A stretch of 64,000 nucleotides of DNA from Dinoroseobacter shibae DFL 12 = DSM 16493. GTDB lineage: Bacteria > Pseudomonadota > Alphaproteobacteria > Rhodobacterales > Rhodobacteraceae. Every line of letters starts with the position of its first letter. The first letter of the stretch is position 1. Shown piece after piece: positions 35,801 to 46,019 of this stretch. Location of the stretch: positions 1,178,001 through 1,242,000 of the forward strand of contig NC_009952.1 of assembly GCF_000018145.1 (NCBI RefSeq), read 5' to 3'. The notes under the pieces were generated by a model. It was not told where the DNA came from. It did not search any database and saw only the letters and a program-made list of their open reading frames with translations. Both the position numbers and the translations under genes were made by a program.

Positions 35801-36206
35801 CGCGGTGCAGCTTCTGTCGGCCATCAGCATCGTTGGCCTGCTGGACCAGATGGCCGATGGCGGCATTGCTTTTTCCGAGATTGCCACCGGTCTCGCAATC
35901 TCGCCCGGCGGCATCACCCTGCGCGAGGGGCGCGCCACGGGACCGTCCCTGGGCATCACCTTCGAAGGGGTGGTCATGCCCGCCCGCGACCGGATCGACC
36001 TGCAAGGGGTGGTCTCGCCCTTCTATGCGCTCAACGCGCTGCCAGGGTCGCTGTTCGCGCGCCGGGGCGAGGGGCTCGTGGGCGTCAGCTACCGGCTCGC
36101 CGGCTCCCCCTCGGCCCCGCAGGTGCAGGTCAATCCGCTCTCGCTCTTGACACCGGGCCTCTTTCGCGACCTTTTCCGCCGCGACCCCCCCGATCTGACG
36201 CAGTAG
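32889..36206 (+). CDS. YhdP/AsmA-like giant envelope protein (DUF3971 type)
   Basis: 1105 residues from GTG 32889 (GGAGG at 32873). One N-terminal transmembrane helix (about 24-46) anchors a very long periplasmic region of repeating beta-strands. The C-terminal part has the AsmA-like sequence [18 protein letters not shown] and [20 protein letters not shown] (given in parts), typical of YhdP-like proteins. Such proteins are thought to form hydrophobic grooves carrying phospholipids between inner and outer membranes. Its length is close to that of E. coli YhdP. It precedes queA by 28 bases. Confidence 0.85.
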   Translation: MSDPTVPDPETQHTPAQDSRPRSGLVVLMAAALLLAGIGGLAAFALRGSVAVPEPLVQRAQAVLSRALDGRGDADLGGIELYLTEEGRPRVSLTGLTLRAADSVDSVTLPRLDVVLARRALLRGEVRPESVRLEGARLRLSRDADGLLSLAFQSGGALTRVPSLPALIAEIEAVFDIPALQDLRRVTLSDLTLDLADSRLRQVVTLSGGEAVLDVSETALSLALALDLPGIGTGASLRFTTRKGDPETRVSLRMDAVPAQVLARQSPVLAPLGVFAGPVSARFAGGLRPDGRLSALEGQLALGVGALALGGKAAPLAVSEATATWRYAPDQRRMFIEDIVLDTDRLRLTGSAHGDIADGAASGSAPGGFPDLLLHADLSEIWVDPGARLPGPTTLARVMLDARWRTAARRLEIGQLYAEDAVTEARLHGAGRLELPAGAPPFLQLEVQTTGLPSARVLDFWPVSGRGEKAGAWLRENLTGGILDNVTATLMATPGERPKLAASFDLRDAAARVLPQFPTLMAGSAHGTLFEHEFNIRVSEGEMVVPDRGPVDLAGSSFQILDTRIRGGDARLHLSARGAVPTALALLDSPPISLLDRVALPPDRLSGTVAARAGLTVPLRKGRKVDLDTLWVDASLSDLRFAEVAPGRDFAAPDLDLTITDRTVTLAGTGALQDVPLEVVLARAFDTPAGDGTEISGTAQLTAQGLAALGVVLPEGTVSGQGAVDYRLRLRPDAPPRLELTGDLAGLGLSIPALNWRKPASAPGTLIASLRLGPVPAVDAFRLSAAGLEAEGRITLREGGGGLDRMELDRLSVGDWLTGQAVLTGQGPGVAPTVALTGGRLDLRNLPRGDAGGDGARAPLQIALDTVQVTDDLRLTGVRGAVGRSGGVIGGTLAAQVNGGAPVSLTLARAASGRQAVQVQASDAGAVLRDAGVLRTLRGGTLDMRLEVLDDPRILEGQVRITDGNIVETPGAVQLLSAISIVGLLDQMADGGIAFSEIATGLAISPGGITLREGRATGPSLGITFEGVVMPARDRIDLQGVVSPFYALNALPGSLFARRGEGLVGVSYRLAGSPSAPQVQVNPLSLLTPGLFRDLFRRDPPDLTQ

Positions 36207-36234
36207 CGTCCCCAGACCGAGAGCCTGCCTGCCC

Positions 36235-37296
36235 GTGCATCTGTCCGATTTCGACTTCGATCTGCCCGAGACGCTGATCGCGACCCGCCCCGCGCGCCCG
36301 CGCTCCTCCGCCCGGCTGCTGGTGGCCGAGGCGCGGGGGCCGTTTCGCGACCGGCGCGTCACCGACCTTGTGGACGAATTGCAGCCCGGCGACCGGCTGG
36401 TGCTGAACAACACCAAGGTGATCCCGGCGCGCCTCTTCGGCACCCGCCACCGCGACAGCGCCCAGGGGCCCGTGAGCGCGAAGGTCGAGATCACGCTGCT
36501 GGAGCCTGCCTCCGAGGGCTGGACAGCCCTGGCAAAACCCCTGCGCAAGCTCGCCGAGGGGGAGGAGATCGTCTTCTCCGACGCCCTGCGCGCCACCGTG
36601 GCCGAGCGGGGTGCGGACCGGGTGCGGCTGGTCTTCAACTGCACGGGCGACGATTTCGACGCCGCCCTGGCTCAGGCCGGGGCCATGCCCCTGCCACCCT
36701 ATATCGCCGCCAAACGTGCCGCCGATGCGCAAGACCGCGACGACTACCAGACCGTTTTCGCCGCGCGCAAAGGGGCCGTCGCCGCGCCCACCGCGTCGCT
36801 GCATTTCGACGAGGCGCTGCTGGCGGCCCTGCGCGCGCGCGGCGTGGAGTTCTCCTTTGTCACCCTCCATGTGGGCGCGGGCACTTTCCTGCCGGTGAAG
36901 GTCGACGACGTGACCACCCACAAGATGCACTCCGAATGGGGGGAGATCTCCGACCAGGCCGCGGCCGAGATCCTTGCGACCCGCGCCGATGGCCGCCGCG
37001 TGATACCCGTGGGCACCACCGCCCTGCGCCTGATCGAAACCGCCGCCGCCCAACCCGGCGGTTTCGGCCCCTGGGAGGGCGACACCGACATCTTCATCTA
37101 TCCCGGATTCGAGTTCCGTATCACCGACGGGCTGATGACCAATTTCCACCTGCCGAAATCGACCCTGATGATGCTGGTCTCGGCCCTGATGGGGGCCGAG
37201 CGCATCCGCGAGATCTACGCCCACGCCATCGCGCAGGAGTATCGGTTCTTCTCCTATGGCGACAGCTCGCTGTTGCTGCCGGACCGGGGGGCGTGA
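36235..37296 (+). CDS. queA: S-adenosylmethionine:tRNA ribosyltransferase-isomerase QueA
   Basis: 353 residues from GTG 36235, the normal family length. N-terminal [18 protein letters not shown] and the internal [12 protein letters not shown]-like segment (here [13 protein letters not shown]) and GTTALRLIE are conserved. It transfers the ribosyl part of SAM to 7-aminomethyl-7-deazaguanine in tRNA, making epoxyqueuosine in the wobble position. It follows the YhdP-like gene closely and ends at a strong bidirectional hairpin. No tgt gene is adjacent within the window. Confidence 0.95.
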   Translation: MHLSDFDFDLPETLIATRPARPRSSARLLVAEARGPFRDRRVTDLVDELQPGDRLVLNNTKVIPARLFGTRHRDSAQGPVSAKVEITLLEPASEGWTALAKPLRKLAEGEEIVFSDALRATVAERGADRVRLVFNCTGDDFDAALAQAGAMPLPPYIAAKRAADAQDRDDYQTVFAARKGAVAAPTASLHFDEALLAALRARGVEFSFVTLHVGAGTFLPVKVDDVTTHKMHSEWGEISDQAAAEILATRADGRRVIPVGTTALRLIETAAAQPGGFGPWEGDTDIFIYPGFEFRITDGLMTNFHLPKSTLMMLVSALMGAERIREIYAHAIAQEYRFFSYGDSSLLLPDRGA

Positions 37297-37320
37297 GCCC
37301 GGGGTCCGCTCCGAATACAG

Positions 37321-37339
37321 GCCGGGGATCTTCCCCGGC
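37321..37339. terminator. Bidirectional hairpin between queA and the M20 dipeptidase
   Basis: GCCGGGGA (37321-37328) pairs with TCCCCGGC (37332-37339) around a 3-base loop in the 47-base gap between convergent genes. There is no U-tract. Position and symmetry suggest a terminator. Confidence 0.6.
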
Positions 37340-37343
37340 ATCC

Positions 37344-38738
37344 TCACCCCCGCAACCTGTCGAAGATCCGCGCCCAGCTGCGCGCGCCCTTCCGGAAGCT
37401 CTCCACGTCGTATTTCTCGTTGGGCGAATGGATGCCGTCATCGGTCTTGCCGAACCCGATCAGCATCGAATCCATCCCCAGGATCGACTGGAAATACCCC
37501 GCCACGGGGATCGACCCGCCCGCGCCGGTGAACGCCGCGTCCATCCCCCACTCATCGCTGAGCGCGGCGCGCGCCGCTGCGAAGGCCGGGTGCGCGGTAT
37601 TCATGACCGAGGCCGGGGCCGCGCCGAAATCCTCGAACGTGACATCCACGTCCTCCGGCACGCTGGCCTCCACATAGGCCCGCAGGGCAGCGAGGATCGC
37701 ATCGGGGTCCTGATCGCCCACCAGCCGGAAGCTGATCTTGGCGCTGGCCTGGCTCGGCAGCACGGTCTTGAACCCCGCGCCCGTATAGCCCCCCGTAATC
37801 CCGTTGATCTCGCAAGTGGGCCGCGACCACAGCATCTCCAGCACCCGGCGCCCGTCCTCGCCCGCCGGACGCGACAGCCCGACAGAGCGCAGGAACCCCT
37901 CCGCATCGAACCCCAGCGCGTCCCAGGAGGCGAGCTGGTCCGCCGTCACCTCCGGCACGCCCGCGTAGAACCCCGGCAGTGTCACGCGGCCGGTGTCGTC
38001 ATGCAGCCCCGCCAGGACCTTGGACAGCACCCGGATCGGGTTCGCCGCCGGCCCGCCGAAGCCGCCCGAATGCAGGTCCCGGTCCGCGCCGGTCAGCGTC
38101 ACCTCGATCCCCGCCAGCCCGCGCAGCGAGGTGATGATCGCGGGCGCCCGATCATCGAACAGCCCCGTGTCGCAGATCAGCGCCAGCTCCGCCCCCAGCA
38201 TCTCGCGATGCGCCTCCAGGAAGGGGATCAGGGAGGGCGAGCCGCTCTCCTCCTCGCCTTCGAAGAAAAACACCACCTCCATGGGCAGAGGCCCGTTCAC
38301 CGCCTTCCAGGCCCGGCACGCGGTCAGGAAGGTCATCAGCTGCCCCTTGTCGTCGCAAGCCCCGCGCCCGCGAATGACCCGGCCCGCGGTTGTGTCCTGC
38401 ACCTCCGGCTCGAACGGTGGGCGATGCCACAGATCCAGCGGATCGACCGGCTGCACGTCGTAATGGCCGTAAAACAGAACCCGTGGCCCGCGCCCCGGCA
38501 GGTGCCCCACCACCATGGGATGGCCCGGCGTGGGGTGGGCCGCGGCCTCGGCCCCGAGCGCGCGCAACTCCGCCACCAGCCAATCGGCGGCCCGCGCGCA
38601 GTCCGGCGCATAGGCCGGATCGGTGGAGATCGACGGGATGCGCAGCAGCGCCATCAGCCGATCGAGCGCCTCGGGTAACGTAGCGTCGATATGGTCCAGA
38701 ACCGGGTCAAGGGCGGCGGGGGCGGTCGTATCGGGCAT
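37344..38738 (-). CDS. M20 family dipeptidase/metallopeptidase
   Basis: 464 residues, typical for the M20A/C carnosinase-like group. The metal site is YGHYDVQPV (His), RGACDDKGQL (bridging Asp), FFFEGEEESGSP (catalytic Glu and metal Glu), ICDTG (Asp) and a C-terminal IHSPNEKYD (His). The dimerisation domain includes DLHSGGFGGPAANP. It hydrolyses dipeptides or acyl-amino acids in the cytoplasm, with Zn-type cofactors. No signal peptide. It converges with queA and diverges from hemA. The substrate is not predictable. Confidence 0.9.
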   Translation of the reverse strand: MPDTTAPAALDPVLDHIDATLPEALDRLMALLRIPSISTDPAYAPDCARAADWLVAELRALGAEAAAHPTPGHPMVVGHLPGRGPRVLFYGHYDVQPVDPLDLWHRPPFEPEVQDTTAGRVIRGRGACDDKGQLMTFLTACRAWKAVNGPLPMEVVFFFEGEEESGSPSLIPFLEAHREMLGAELALICDTGLFDDRAPAIITSLRGLAGIEVTLTGADRDLHSGGFGGPAANPIRVLSKVLAGLHDDTGRVTLPGFYAGVPEVTADQLASWDALGFDAEGFLRSVGLSRPAGEDGRRVLEMLWSRPTCEINGITGGYTGAGFKTVLPSQASAKISFRLVGDQDPDAILAALRAYVEASVPEDVDVTFEDFGAAPASVMNTAHPAFAAARAALSDEWGMDAAFTGAGGSIPVAGYFQSILGMDSMLIGFGKTDDGIHSPNEKYDVESFRKGARSWARIFDRLRG

Positions 38739-38833
38739 GGATGCTCACAAAAACAAGGGGATAACACCCCCGTACCCTACCGGCCCCCGCGCCGGTGTCC
38801 AGTCCGCGCGCGCCCCTGCGCGTCGGGTGCGGG

Positions 38834-38847
38834 TTGATCTCGGTCAA
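38834..38847 (+). promoter_or_regulatory. FNR/FnrL-type binding site upstream of hemA
   Basis: TTGAT-N4-GTCAA matches the FNR consensus TTGAT-N4-ATCAA at 9 of 10 positions. It ends 88 bases before the TTG start of hemA. FnrL control of hemA is known in Rhodobacter sphaeroides, so this site probably tunes haem supply to oxygen level. Confidence 0.7.
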
Positions 38848-38935
38848 GGCAGCGTCATTTTGCGCCTTGTTAAACATCAAGAGCGCCGCCTAGCTATGCG
38901 GTGTCAGCGATACTTACAGCCCGCGGAGATCCCCC

Positions 38936-40159
38936 TTGGACTATACCGGCCATCTCGACACCGCCCTGCAACGCCTGCACGACGAAGGCCGCTACCGCAC
39001 GTTCATCGACATTGCGCGCACCAAGGACGCGTTTCCGCGCGCGGTCTGGACCCGCCCCGACGGGCAGAAGCAGGACATCACCGTCTGGTGCGGCAACGAC
39101 TATCTCGGCATGGGCCAGCATCCGGTCGTGCTCGCCGCCATGCACGAGGCGCTGGATGCCACCGGCGCAGGCTCCGGCGGGACACGCAACATCTCCGGCA
39201 CGACGGTCTATCACAACGCGCTGGAGGAGGAGCTGGCCGATCTGCACGGCAAGGAAGCCGCGCTGCTCTTCACCTCCGCCTATATCGCCAATGATGCGAC
39301 GCTCTCGACCCTGCCGATCCTGTTTCCCGGCCTGCATATCATCTCGGACGCGCTGAACCACGCATCGATGATCCAGGGCATCCGCCACGGCAACTGCCCC
39401 AAGCATATCTTCCGCCACAACGACCTGACCCATCTGCGCGAGATCCTCGAAAGCCTGCCCGCCGACGCGCCCAAGGTCATCGCGTTCGAATCCGTCTACT
39501 CGATGGATGGCGATTTCGGCCCGATCGAGGCGATCTGCGATCTGGCCGACGCGTTCGGCGCGCTCACCTATATCGACGAGGTTCACGCGGTCGGCATGTA
39601 CGGCCCCCGCGGCGCGGGTGTGTGCGAAAAGCTCGGCCTGATGGACCGGATCGACATCATCAACGGCACGCTGGGCAAGGCGTTCGGCGTCATGGGCGGC
39701 TATATCGCGGCCTCGGCCAAGATGGTGGATGCAGTGCGCTCCTACGCGCCCGGCTTCATCTTCACCACCTCGATCCCGCCCGCGGTCGCGGCGGGGGCGG
39801 CGGCCTCCGTGCGGCACCTGAAAACCGACACCGCCCGGCGCGAGGCGCACCAGATGGGCGCGAAGATCCTGAAGATGCGGCTCAAGGGGCTTGGCCTGCC
39901 GATCATCGACCATGGCAGCCATATCGTGCCCGTCCATGTGGGCGATCCGGTTAAATGCAAGATGATCTCCGACCGGCTGCTCTCCGAGCACGGCATCTAT
40001 GTCCAGCCGATCAACTTCCCCACGGTCCCCCGCGGCACCGAGCGTCTGCGCTTCACCCCGTCGCCCGTGCACACGCCCGAGATGATCTCGAAGCTCGTGC
40101 ATGCCATGGACGATCTGTGGAGCCATTGCGCCCTGTCGCGCCGGGAGCTCAGCGCCTGA
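38936..40159 (+). CDS. hemA: 5-aminolevulinate synthase
   Basis: 407 residues from TTG 38936, preceded by GGAG. It belongs to the alpha-oxoamine synthase family. The glycine-rich [13 protein letters not shown], the PLP-contact region [12 protein letters not shown] and the Schiff-base Lys in [13 protein letters not shown] (near residue 247) are clear. It condenses glycine with succinyl-CoA to 5-aminolevulinate, the first step of tetrapyrrole synthesis by the C4 (Shemin) route used in alphaproteobacteria. It supplies haem, siroheme (see cysG) and any bacteriochlorophyll. An FNR-type site lies upstream, consistent with oxygen control. Confidence 0.95.
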   Translation: MDYTGHLDTALQRLHDEGRYRTFIDIARTKDAFPRAVWTRPDGQKQDITVWCGNDYLGMGQHPVVLAAMHEALDATGAGSGGTRNISGTTVYHNALEEELADLHGKEAALLFTSAYIANDATLSTLPILFPGLHIISDALNHASMIQGIRHGNCPKHIFRHNDLTHLREILESLPADAPKVIAFESVYSMDGDFGPIEAICDLADAFGALTYIDEVHAVGMYGPRGAGVCEKLGLMDRIDIINGTLGKAFGVMGGYIAASAKMVDAVRSYAPGFIFTTSIPPAVAAGAAASVRHLKTDTARREAHQMGAKILKMRLKGLGLPIIDHGSHIVPVHVGDPVKCKMISDRLLSEHGIYVQPINFPTVPRGTERLRFTPSPVHTPEMISKLVHAMDDLWSHCALSRRELSA

Positions 40160-40362
40160 CGCGCCGTCCCCGATTCCCTCGATCTGCCCACCGTGTCACG
40201 CCATCCGCGGATTTTCGCCTGATTTCCGGGCGATTTGCGCGAGAAACTTCGCGTCGGCAAAATTAACTGCCCCCCCTCAGGGGATATGCTAACGTTTTCT
40301 TAGGCAGACCGCACTCGAATCGGTAAAAGCCGGGAACCAGTGCGAAAGTTAGGGCAGGTGGC

Positions 40363-41592
40363 ATGATCGGGCGCAAGACACCGCGCACGGAAGATGACAC
40401 GCCGAACCTGAAAGGGTTCGACGATTATGACCTGTCGCTTGGCGACGTGATGCGCGGCGAACGCGCCACCCTGAACAAGTCGCTCCTCGACGTGCAGCGC
40501 GAATTGCGCATCAAGGCCCCCTATATCGTCGCCATCGAGAATGCCGATCCGGCAGTGTTCGAAACGCCCGGGTTCATCGCCGGCTACGTGCGGTCCTATT
40601 CGCGCTATCTCGGGCTCGACCCGGACTGGGCATTCCAGAAATTCTGCGAGGAGAGCGGCTTTGCCGGGGTCCACGGGATGCAGCCCGAGGCCAACACTGC
40701 CCGCAGTGACGCAGCCCGACCCGCGGCCAAGCGCGGCTGGCGCCGCAACCGGATCGAGGAAGACCCGGTCCTGGCCTCCGCCACCGCGCTCATGCCTCAG
40801 AGAACCGCGCTTTTCGACGGGTTCAACGCGGGCGCACTGGGCTCGCTGATCGTGCTTGCCGCCCTTCTCGGCGGGCTCGGCTATGGCGGCTACGCCATAT
40901 TGCAGGAGGTGCAGCGCGTCACCCTGACCCCGGTCGATGCGCCGCCCGACGCGGTGGTCGATGTCGACCCGCTGGCCGAAGCGGCGCTCGCGCGACCGGG
41001 ATACGAGACCGCGGGCGTGCGCGCGCCCAGCACGAGCGCGCTGTCGCGGCTCTACCGGCCCGAGGCGCTGGAAGTGCCGGTGATGACCCCGCGCGACGGC
41101 CCCATCGCCACCATCGACCCCAATTCAATCGGCGTCTGGCGTCCCTCGGTCACCACGCCGCCCACGCCCACGCAACTGGCCGAGGCGGGCCCCGACGACA
41201 CCCCCGCGGTGCAGGTCGTGGCACCCACGCCTCCCGCCGTGGCCATCGTCGCCACCAACCCGGCCTGGGTTCGGGTGCGCGCGGCCGACGGCTCGATCCT
41301 GCTGGAACGAATCCTGGAGACCGGCGAGAGCTTCGTGCTGCCGAACTCGGAGGCCCCGCCCACCTTGCGCGCGGGCAATTCCGGCGCGGTGTATTTCATG
41401 GTTGATGGCCAGACCTTCGGGCCCGCAGGGGCACCGGGGGCGGTCGCCTCCAATGTGATATTGTCGCGCGAAACCCTCAGCACCACCTTCGCCGCCGCCG
41501 ATCTCGATGCCGATCCGGACCTGCGCGAGGTCATCGCCACCGCCGAGGCGCGGCTCACCGCGGATCCGGCCGATCTGCCGCCGGCCGAATAG
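40363..41592 (+). CDS. rodZ: RodZ-like helix-turn-helix membrane protein (DUF4115)
   Basis: 409 residues. A cytoplasmic HTH_25 domain (about 25-95: SLGDVMRGERATLNKSLLDV in part, then YIVAIENAD) is followed by a basic stretch (122-131), one transmembrane helix (about 157-178), a Pro/Thr-rich periplasmic linker and a C-terminal DUF4115 beta domain (about 280-370, AWVRVRAADGSILLERIL in part). This is the RodZ plan, linking MreB to the cell-wall machinery in rod-shape control. It precedes ispG by 72 bases, the same order as rodZ-ispG in E. coli. Confidence 0.85.
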   Translation: MIGRKTPRTEDDTPNLKGFDDYDLSLGDVMRGERATLNKSLLDVQRELRIKAPYIVAIENADPAVFETPGFIAGYVRSYSRYLGLDPDWAFQKFCEESGFAGVHGMQPEANTARSDAARPAAKRGWRRNRIEEDPVLASATALMPQRTALFDGFNAGALGSLIVLAALLGGLGYGGYAILQEVQRVTLTPVDAPPDAVVDVDPLAEAALARPGYETAGVRAPSTSALSRLYRPEALEVPVMTPRDGPIATIDPNSIGVWRPSVTTPPTPTQLAEAGPDDTPAVQVVAPTPPAVAIVATNPAWVRVRAADGSILLERILETGESFVLPNSEAPPTLRAGNSGAVYFMVDGQTFGPAGAPGAVASNVILSRETLSTTFAAADLDADPDLREVIATAEARLTADPADLPPAE

Positions 41593-41664
41593 ACGCAGGC
41601 CCGTTGCCACGACGCGGCACCTCGCCTAGATTTACATCAGGTCTGTCAATCGGAAGCGCTTCCC

Positions 41665-42816
41665 ATGTCGCATAACGCAATTCGTCCCTGGCGCAACATC
41701 TACCGCCGGAAGTCGCGCCAGATCCATGTCGGCCCCGTGCCCATCGGCGGCGATGCCCCGATCGCGGTGCAGACCATGACAAACACCCTGACCACCGACA
41801 TTCCCGGCACCATCGCCCAGGTGCAGGCCGCCGCCGATGCCGGGGCGGATATCGTCCGCGTCTCGGTGCCCGATGTCGACAGCTCCCGCGCCTTGAAGGA
41901 GATCGTCCGCGAAAGCCCCGTGCCGATCGTTGCGGACATCCATTTCCACTACAAACGCGGGATCGAGGCCGCCGAAGCCGGTGCCGCCTGCCTGCGGATC
42001 AACCCGGGCAATATCGGCGACGAAAAGCGCGTCAAGGAGGTCATCAAGGCCGCCCGCGACAACAATTGCTCGATGCGGATCGGCGTGAACGCGGGCTCGC
42101 TGGAAAAACACCTGCTCGACAAATATGCCGAGCCCTGTCCCGAGGCCATGGTCGAGTCGGCGCTCGATCATATCAAGATCCTGCAGGACAACGACTTTCA
42201 CGAGTTCAAGATCTCCTGCAAGGCCTCCGACGTGTTCCTCTCGGCCGCCGCCTACCAGGCGCTTGCGGACGCCACGGACGCGCCGCTCCATCTCGGGATC
42301 ACCGAGGCAGGCGGGCTGATGTCCGGCACGATCAAGTCCGCCATCGGGCTCGGCAACCTGCTCTGGATGGGGATCGGCGACACGATCCGCGTCAGCCTCT
42401 CCGCCGACCCGGTCGAAGAGATCAAGGTCGGCTATGACATCCTCAAATCCCTCGGCCTGCGCCACCGTGGCGTCAATGTGATCTCCTGCCCGTCCTGCGC
42501 GCGGCAGGGCTTCGATGTGATCAAGACCGTCGAGGCGCTGGAACAGCGGCTCGAACACATCAAGACGCCTATGAGCCTCTCGATCATCGGCTGCGTGGTG
42601 AACGGACCGGGCGAGGCGCTGATGACCGATGTGGGCTTCACCGGCGGCGGCGCCGGGTCGGGCATGGTCTATCTCGCGGGCAAACAGAGCCACAAGATGT
42701 CCAACGAGCAGATGATCGACCATATCGTCGAGCAGGTGGAAAAGAGAGCCGCCGAACTCGACGCGATCGAAGCCGCCGAGGCTGCGCAGGACGCCGCCCG
42801 CGAACCGGCAGAATAA
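41665..42816 (+). CDS. ispG: 4-hydroxy-3-methylbut-2-en-1-yl diphosphate synthase
   Basis: 383 residues of GcpE/IspG. An N-terminal TIM-barrel precedes a C-terminal 4Fe-4S domain with the cluster ligands in [12 protein letters not shown] and in [13 protein letters not shown] (three Cys and Glu). It converts methylerythritol cyclodiphosphate to HMBPP in the MEP isoprenoid pathway, using flavodoxin or ferredoxin electrons. GGAAGCG precedes the ATG. It lies downstream of rodZ as in E. coli, but hisS, which follows ispG there, is not next here. Confidence 0.95.
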   Translation: MSHNAIRPWRNIYRRKSRQIHVGPVPIGGDAPIAVQTMTNTLTTDIPGTIAQVQAAADAGADIVRVSVPDVDSSRALKEIVRESPVPIVADIHFHYKRGIEAAEAGAACLRINPGNIGDEKRVKEVIKAARDNNCSMRIGVNAGSLEKHLLDKYAEPCPEAMVESALDHIKILQDNDFHEFKISCKASDVFLSAAAYQALADATDAPLHLGITEAGGLMSGTIKSAIGLGNLLWMGIGDTIRVSLSADPVEEIKVGYDILKSLGLRHRGVNVISCPSCARQGFDVIKTVEALEQRLEHIKTPMSLSIIGCVVNGPGEALMTDVGFTGGGAGSGMVYLAGKQSHKMSNEQMIDHIVEQVEKRAAELDAIEAAEAAQDAAREPAE

Positions 42817-42824
42817 CCCCGCCC

Positions 42825-42845
42825 GGTGGTGCCCGCGGGACCACC
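42825..42845 (+). terminator. Hairpin after ispG
   Basis: GGTGGT (42825-42830) and ACCACC (42840-42845) pair, with an inner CCC/GGG stem above a one-base bulge. There is no T-run, so termination efficiency is uncertain. It lies 9 bases after the ispG stop, in the convergent gap with rsmA. Confidence 0.45.
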
Positions 42846-42982
42846 ACGGATCGCCGCAACCCCTTGGCGATGGGCGCGCGTTACGCAGTACGCACCGCCG
42901 TTCAGGCCGGCGATCGGCGGGCGCAAATTCCCCGGGCGCGCGGTCCGGCACCGGGTCCGCTTTCAGAGGTAGATGCGCGGCC

Positions 42983-43825
42983 TCAGCCCGCCGCAATCTG
43001 CCTTGCCAGGGCGCAGAATTCCTCCAGGCTCAAGGTCTCGGCCCGCCGCGTCGGGTCGATGCCCACGGCGGCCAGGTGATCCTCGATCCCCGGTGTCAGC
43101 CCCTTGAGGCTTGCGCGCAGCATCTTGCGCCGCTGGTTGAACGCGGTCGCCACCACCCGGCTCAGCACCGCCGCATCGGCGGGATAGCGCGGTTCCGTGC
43201 GTGCGCGCAGATGAACGACAGCGGAATGCACTTTCGGTGCGGGAATGAACGCTTGCGGCGGCAGGGTCAGCGCGATCTCTGCCTCGGCCCGCCACTGCGC
43301 CAGGATCGCCAGCCGCCCGTAGGCCTTGGAGCCGGGTTTCGCCACGATCCGCTCCGCCACCTCCCGCTGGAACATCAGCGTCAGCGTGCGCCAGAAGGGT
43401 GGCCAATCCGGCGGCGTCAACCAGCGCACCAGCAATTCCGTGCCCACGTTATAAGGCAGGTTCGCCGCGATATGAATCGGCGGGCTCAGGTAGGCCGTGG
43501 CATCCACCTCCAGCGCGTCACCCTCGATCACCTCCAGCCGCCCGGGGTAGGCCGCCGCGATCTGCTGCAGCGCCGGCAGGCAGCGCGCGTCCTTCTCGAT
43601 GGCCAGCACCTTGCGCGCGCCTTCGGCCAACAGCCCCCGTGTCAGCCCGCCGGGCCCCGGCCCGACCTCCAGCACATCCGCGCCGCTCAGATCCCCCGGC
43701 ACCCGGGCGATCCGCGCCGTCAGGTTCAGATCCAGCAGGAAGTTCTGGCCCAGGGATTTCTTCGCCGACAGCTTATGGGCCGCGATCACCTCGCGCAGGG
43801 GCGGCAACCCGTCGATCTGCGCCAT
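42983..43825 (-). CDS. rsmA: 16S rRNA dimethyladenosine transferase RsmA (KsgA)
   Basis: 280 residues with the KsgA/Dim1 fold. An N-terminal [11 protein letters not shown], the SAM motif [11 protein letters not shown] and the catalytic NLPYNV (motif IV) are clear, with a C-terminal helical domain. It dimethylates two adjacent adenosines in the 3' end of 16S rRNA during 30S maturation. It is the last gene of the lptF-lptG-lptD-surA-pdxA-rsmA operon. Its start is separated from the pdxA stop by one base. Confidence 0.95.
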   Translation of the reverse strand: MAQIDGLPPLREVIAAHKLSAKKSLGQNFLLDLNLTARIARVPGDLSGADVLEVGPGPGGLTRGLLAEGARKVLAIEKDARCLPALQQIAAAYPGRLEVIEGDALEVDATAYLSPPIHIAANLPYNVGTELLVRWLTPPDWPPFWRTLTLMFQREVAERIVAKPGSKAYGRLAILAQWRAEAEIALTLPPQAFIPAPKVHSAVVHLRARTEPRYPADAAVLSRVVATAFNQRRKMLRASLKGLTPGIEDHLAAVGIDPTRRAETLSLEEFCALARQIAAG

Positions 43826-43826
43826 C

Positions 43827-44810
43827 TCAGCCGCCCCGCCGCCGGGCCATGTCCTTGGCCATGCGCAGCGCCGCGATCAGGCTGGTGGGGTCGGCACGGT
43901 CCTGTCCCGCAATGTCCAGCGCCGTGCCATGATCGGGCGATGTGCGGATGAACGGCAGCCCCAGCGTGACATTAACCCCGCCCGCGAAATCCACCGTCTT
44001 GATCGGGATCAGCGCCTGGTCGTGATACATCGCAACCGCCGCGTCATAGCCCGCCCGCGCCCCCGCATGAAACATCGTATCCGCCGAGAGCGGCCCGCGC
44101 AGCTCGAACCCTTCCGCGCGCAGCTTGTCCAGCAGGGGCGCGATCCAGATCAGCTCCTCGTCGCCCATCGCCCCGCCTTCGCCCGCATGGGGGTTCAGCC
44201 CGGCAATGGCCAGCCGCGGCGCGGGGATGCCGAAATCCCGCTGCAACCCGGCGCGGGTGACGCGGATCACCTCCTCCAGCAGGGCAGGTGTCAATGCGGC
44301 GGCCACGTCGCGCAGGGCGATATGGATCGTCGCGGGCACCACCCGCAGCTCGGGACAGGCCAGCATCATCACTACCGGCACATCGCCGCCGAGATGGGCG
44401 AGGTATTCCGTATGCCCCGGAAACCCGAAGCCCGCCCCGTCCTGCAACGCCTTCTTGTGAATGGGCGCGGTACACAGCGCCGCCGCCGCCCCGGACCGGG
44501 CCAGATCGACCCCCCGCGCAATCGCGTCGATCACCCCCTGGGCATGGTCGGGATTGGGCTTGCCCGGGGTGAGTGCGCCGCGAAACGGCTGGGCCAGAAC
44601 CGGCACGCCGCGTGCCGCCGCCGCGGGCGCCTCCGCGGGGTCGGAGATCACCACGCAAGGCGTCTCCGGCGCATGGGCGGCCAGATGCGCCGGGTCGCCG
44701 ATCATGAAAAACGGCAGGCTCTGCCCGAGCGCGGCCCAGGCCTTGGCCGCGATCTCCGGGCCCACGCCCGCAGGCTCGCCGCAGCTCAGCGCAATCGGGG
44801 CGCCGGTCAT
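43827..44810 (-). CDS. pdxA: 4-hydroxythreonine-4-phosphate dehydrogenase PdxA
   Basis: 327 residues. N-terminal [12 protein letters not shown] and the metal-binding His residues in APIHKKAL and in [22 protein letters not shown] (given in part) match the family. It catalyses an NAD-dependent step of DXP-dependent pyridoxal phosphate synthesis. The start is ATG 44810, overlapping the surA stop (ATGA). The pdxA-rsmA pair downstream of surA-lptD is conserved widely in proteobacteria. The longer antisense-like reading to 45617 is out of the operon's logic and is rejected. Confidence 0.95.
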   Translation of the reverse strand: MTGAPIALSCGEPAGVGPEIAAKAWAALGQSLPFFMIGDPAHLAAHAPETPCVVISDPAEAPAAAARGVPVLAQPFRGALTPGKPNPDHAQGVIDAIARGVDLARSGAAAALCTAPIHKKALQDGAGFGFPGHTEYLAHLGGDVPVVMMLACPELRVVPATIHIALRDVAAALTPALLEEVIRVTRAGLQRDFGIPAPRLAIAGLNPHAGEGGAMGDEELIWIAPLLDKLRAEGFELRGPLSADTMFHAGARAGYDAAVAMYHDQALIPIKTVDFAGGVNVTLGLPFIRTSPDHGTALDIAGQDRADPTSLIAALRMAKDMARRRGG

Positions 44811-46003
44811 TGGATCGTGGCTTCGGCGAGCAGTTCCTGCAGGTAGTTCGCCGCGTAGGACCCGAGCCGCTGGTTCAGCAGCTGTCGCCGCAGGGTGCCC
44901 TCGTCGTCCTCTTCCAGCGCCGTGGTCCGGGTGCAGAGCATGATATGCTCGCGGCCCCCGGCGCGGGCGATCTCGGTGCTCTCCTGGTTGTCGAGACCGG
45001 CGAGCGCCGTGGCGATGTCGCTCGGGATCTCCGCCGCGGCCAATACCTCGCGCCGCAAGCTGCCCTCGGGCAGGTCCCGCGCCAGCCCATAGAGGTCGTC
45101 GCAGACGTCGATCTCCGCCGCCAGACGCGCGCGCAGCCGGGCGGCCGCCTCCGGGTCCGCGGGCAAGGGCAGGCGCGCAAGGTCCACCGAGACCGTGCTG
45201 GGCGCGCGGGCGGCGCTTTCCTGGAAGCCGCGCACCTGGAACAGCGCGATCGCCTGGTCGCCCAGGGGCACCGGGTCCGACACGTCGCCCGGCCCCAGGG
45301 TCAGCAATCGCTGCGCCAGCCCCGGCGGCAGCTCCGAGACCGCGATCCAGTCGCGCAAGCCGCCATTGGCGCGCGACGACGCCGCCGAGAACCGCTGCGC
45401 CGCCTCGGAGAACTGCGCCGTGGTCTGGACCCGCTCGCGGATGTTCGCAGCAAGCGTTTCGGCCTCCACCCGCCGGTCGGGCGGGGTCGGGATGATGATC
45501 TCGGCCACCCGGATGCGCGCCCCGGAGGCCGCCCCCTGCAGCGCCAGCGCGCGCTCGACCTCGGCATCCGACACGCGCGCGCGGGGACCGAACCGCTGGC
45601 GGATCAGCTCCCGCCACACCAGGTCGGCCCGCACGAAATCGCGAAACGTCTCGGGGGCCACACCCTCGTCGGCCAGCGCGGCGATGAACTGTTCGGTGGT
45701 CAGGTTGGCGCGGCTGGCGAACTCCTCCAGCCCCAGCTCCAGCTCGTCGATCCCGATCTCCAGACCGGCCGCGCGCGCCGCCTGCAGCTTGAGCTTGTCC
45801 TCGATCAGCCCCTCGCGGGCCAGCCGCGCCGGATCGCCCGGCAGCCGCAGGGCGGTGACGAACTTCTCCCGCTGCTCCAGCTCGTAGCCGCTGATCCCTT
45901 CGTTGTTGACCGTGATCACCGGACCGAAGGTCTGCGCCTGGCTGGTCGCCGGCTGACCGATCAGCATCGCAAGGGCGAGCAGGGCGGTGGATATGACGCG
46001 CAT
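44807..46003 (-). CDS. surA: Periplasmic chaperone/peptidyl-prolyl isomerase SurA
   Basis: 398 residues. A Sec signal peptide (1-23, ending SQAQ) is followed by the SurA N-terminal chaperone domain (about 30-150). One recognisable parvulin domain (about 165-265) contains VAEIIIPTP, FSEAAQRFSAASSRANGG and the ALFQVRGF end. The second parvulin region of E. coli SurA is shortened or degenerate here. SurA escorts outer-membrane proteins, including LptD, to the BAM complex. The start is ATG 46003 (AGGGGAA upstream). It sits 17 bases after lptD and overlaps pdxA. Confidence 0.92.
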   Translation of the reverse strand: MRVISTALLALAMLIGQPATSQAQTFGPVITVNNEGISGYELEQREKFVTALRLPGDPARLAREGLIEDKLKLQAARAAGLEIGIDELELGLEEFASRANLTTEQFIAALADEGVAPETFRDFVRADLVWRELIRQRFGPRARVSDAEVERALALQGAASGARIRVAEIIIPTPPDRRVEAETLAANIRERVQTTAQFSEAAQRFSAASSRANGGLRDWIAVSELPPGLAQRLLTLGPGDVSDPVPLGDQAIALFQVRGFQESAARAPSTVSVDLARLPLPADPEAAARLRARLAAEIDVCDDLYGLARDLPEGSLRREVLAAAEIPSDIATALAGLDNQESTEIARAGGREHIMLCTRTTALEEDDEGTLRRQLLNQRLGSYAANYLQELLAEATIQ

Positions 46004-46019
46004 GAGGTTCCCCTGAATG

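Noticed and set aside
34191-36644. 817-codon minus-strand frame across the YhdP-like gene and queA
   Set aside because: Antisense to two well supported genes.
40160-40362. CtrA or other cell-cycle site upstream of the rodZ-like gene
   Set aside because: A single TTAAC is present but not the second half at the required spacing.
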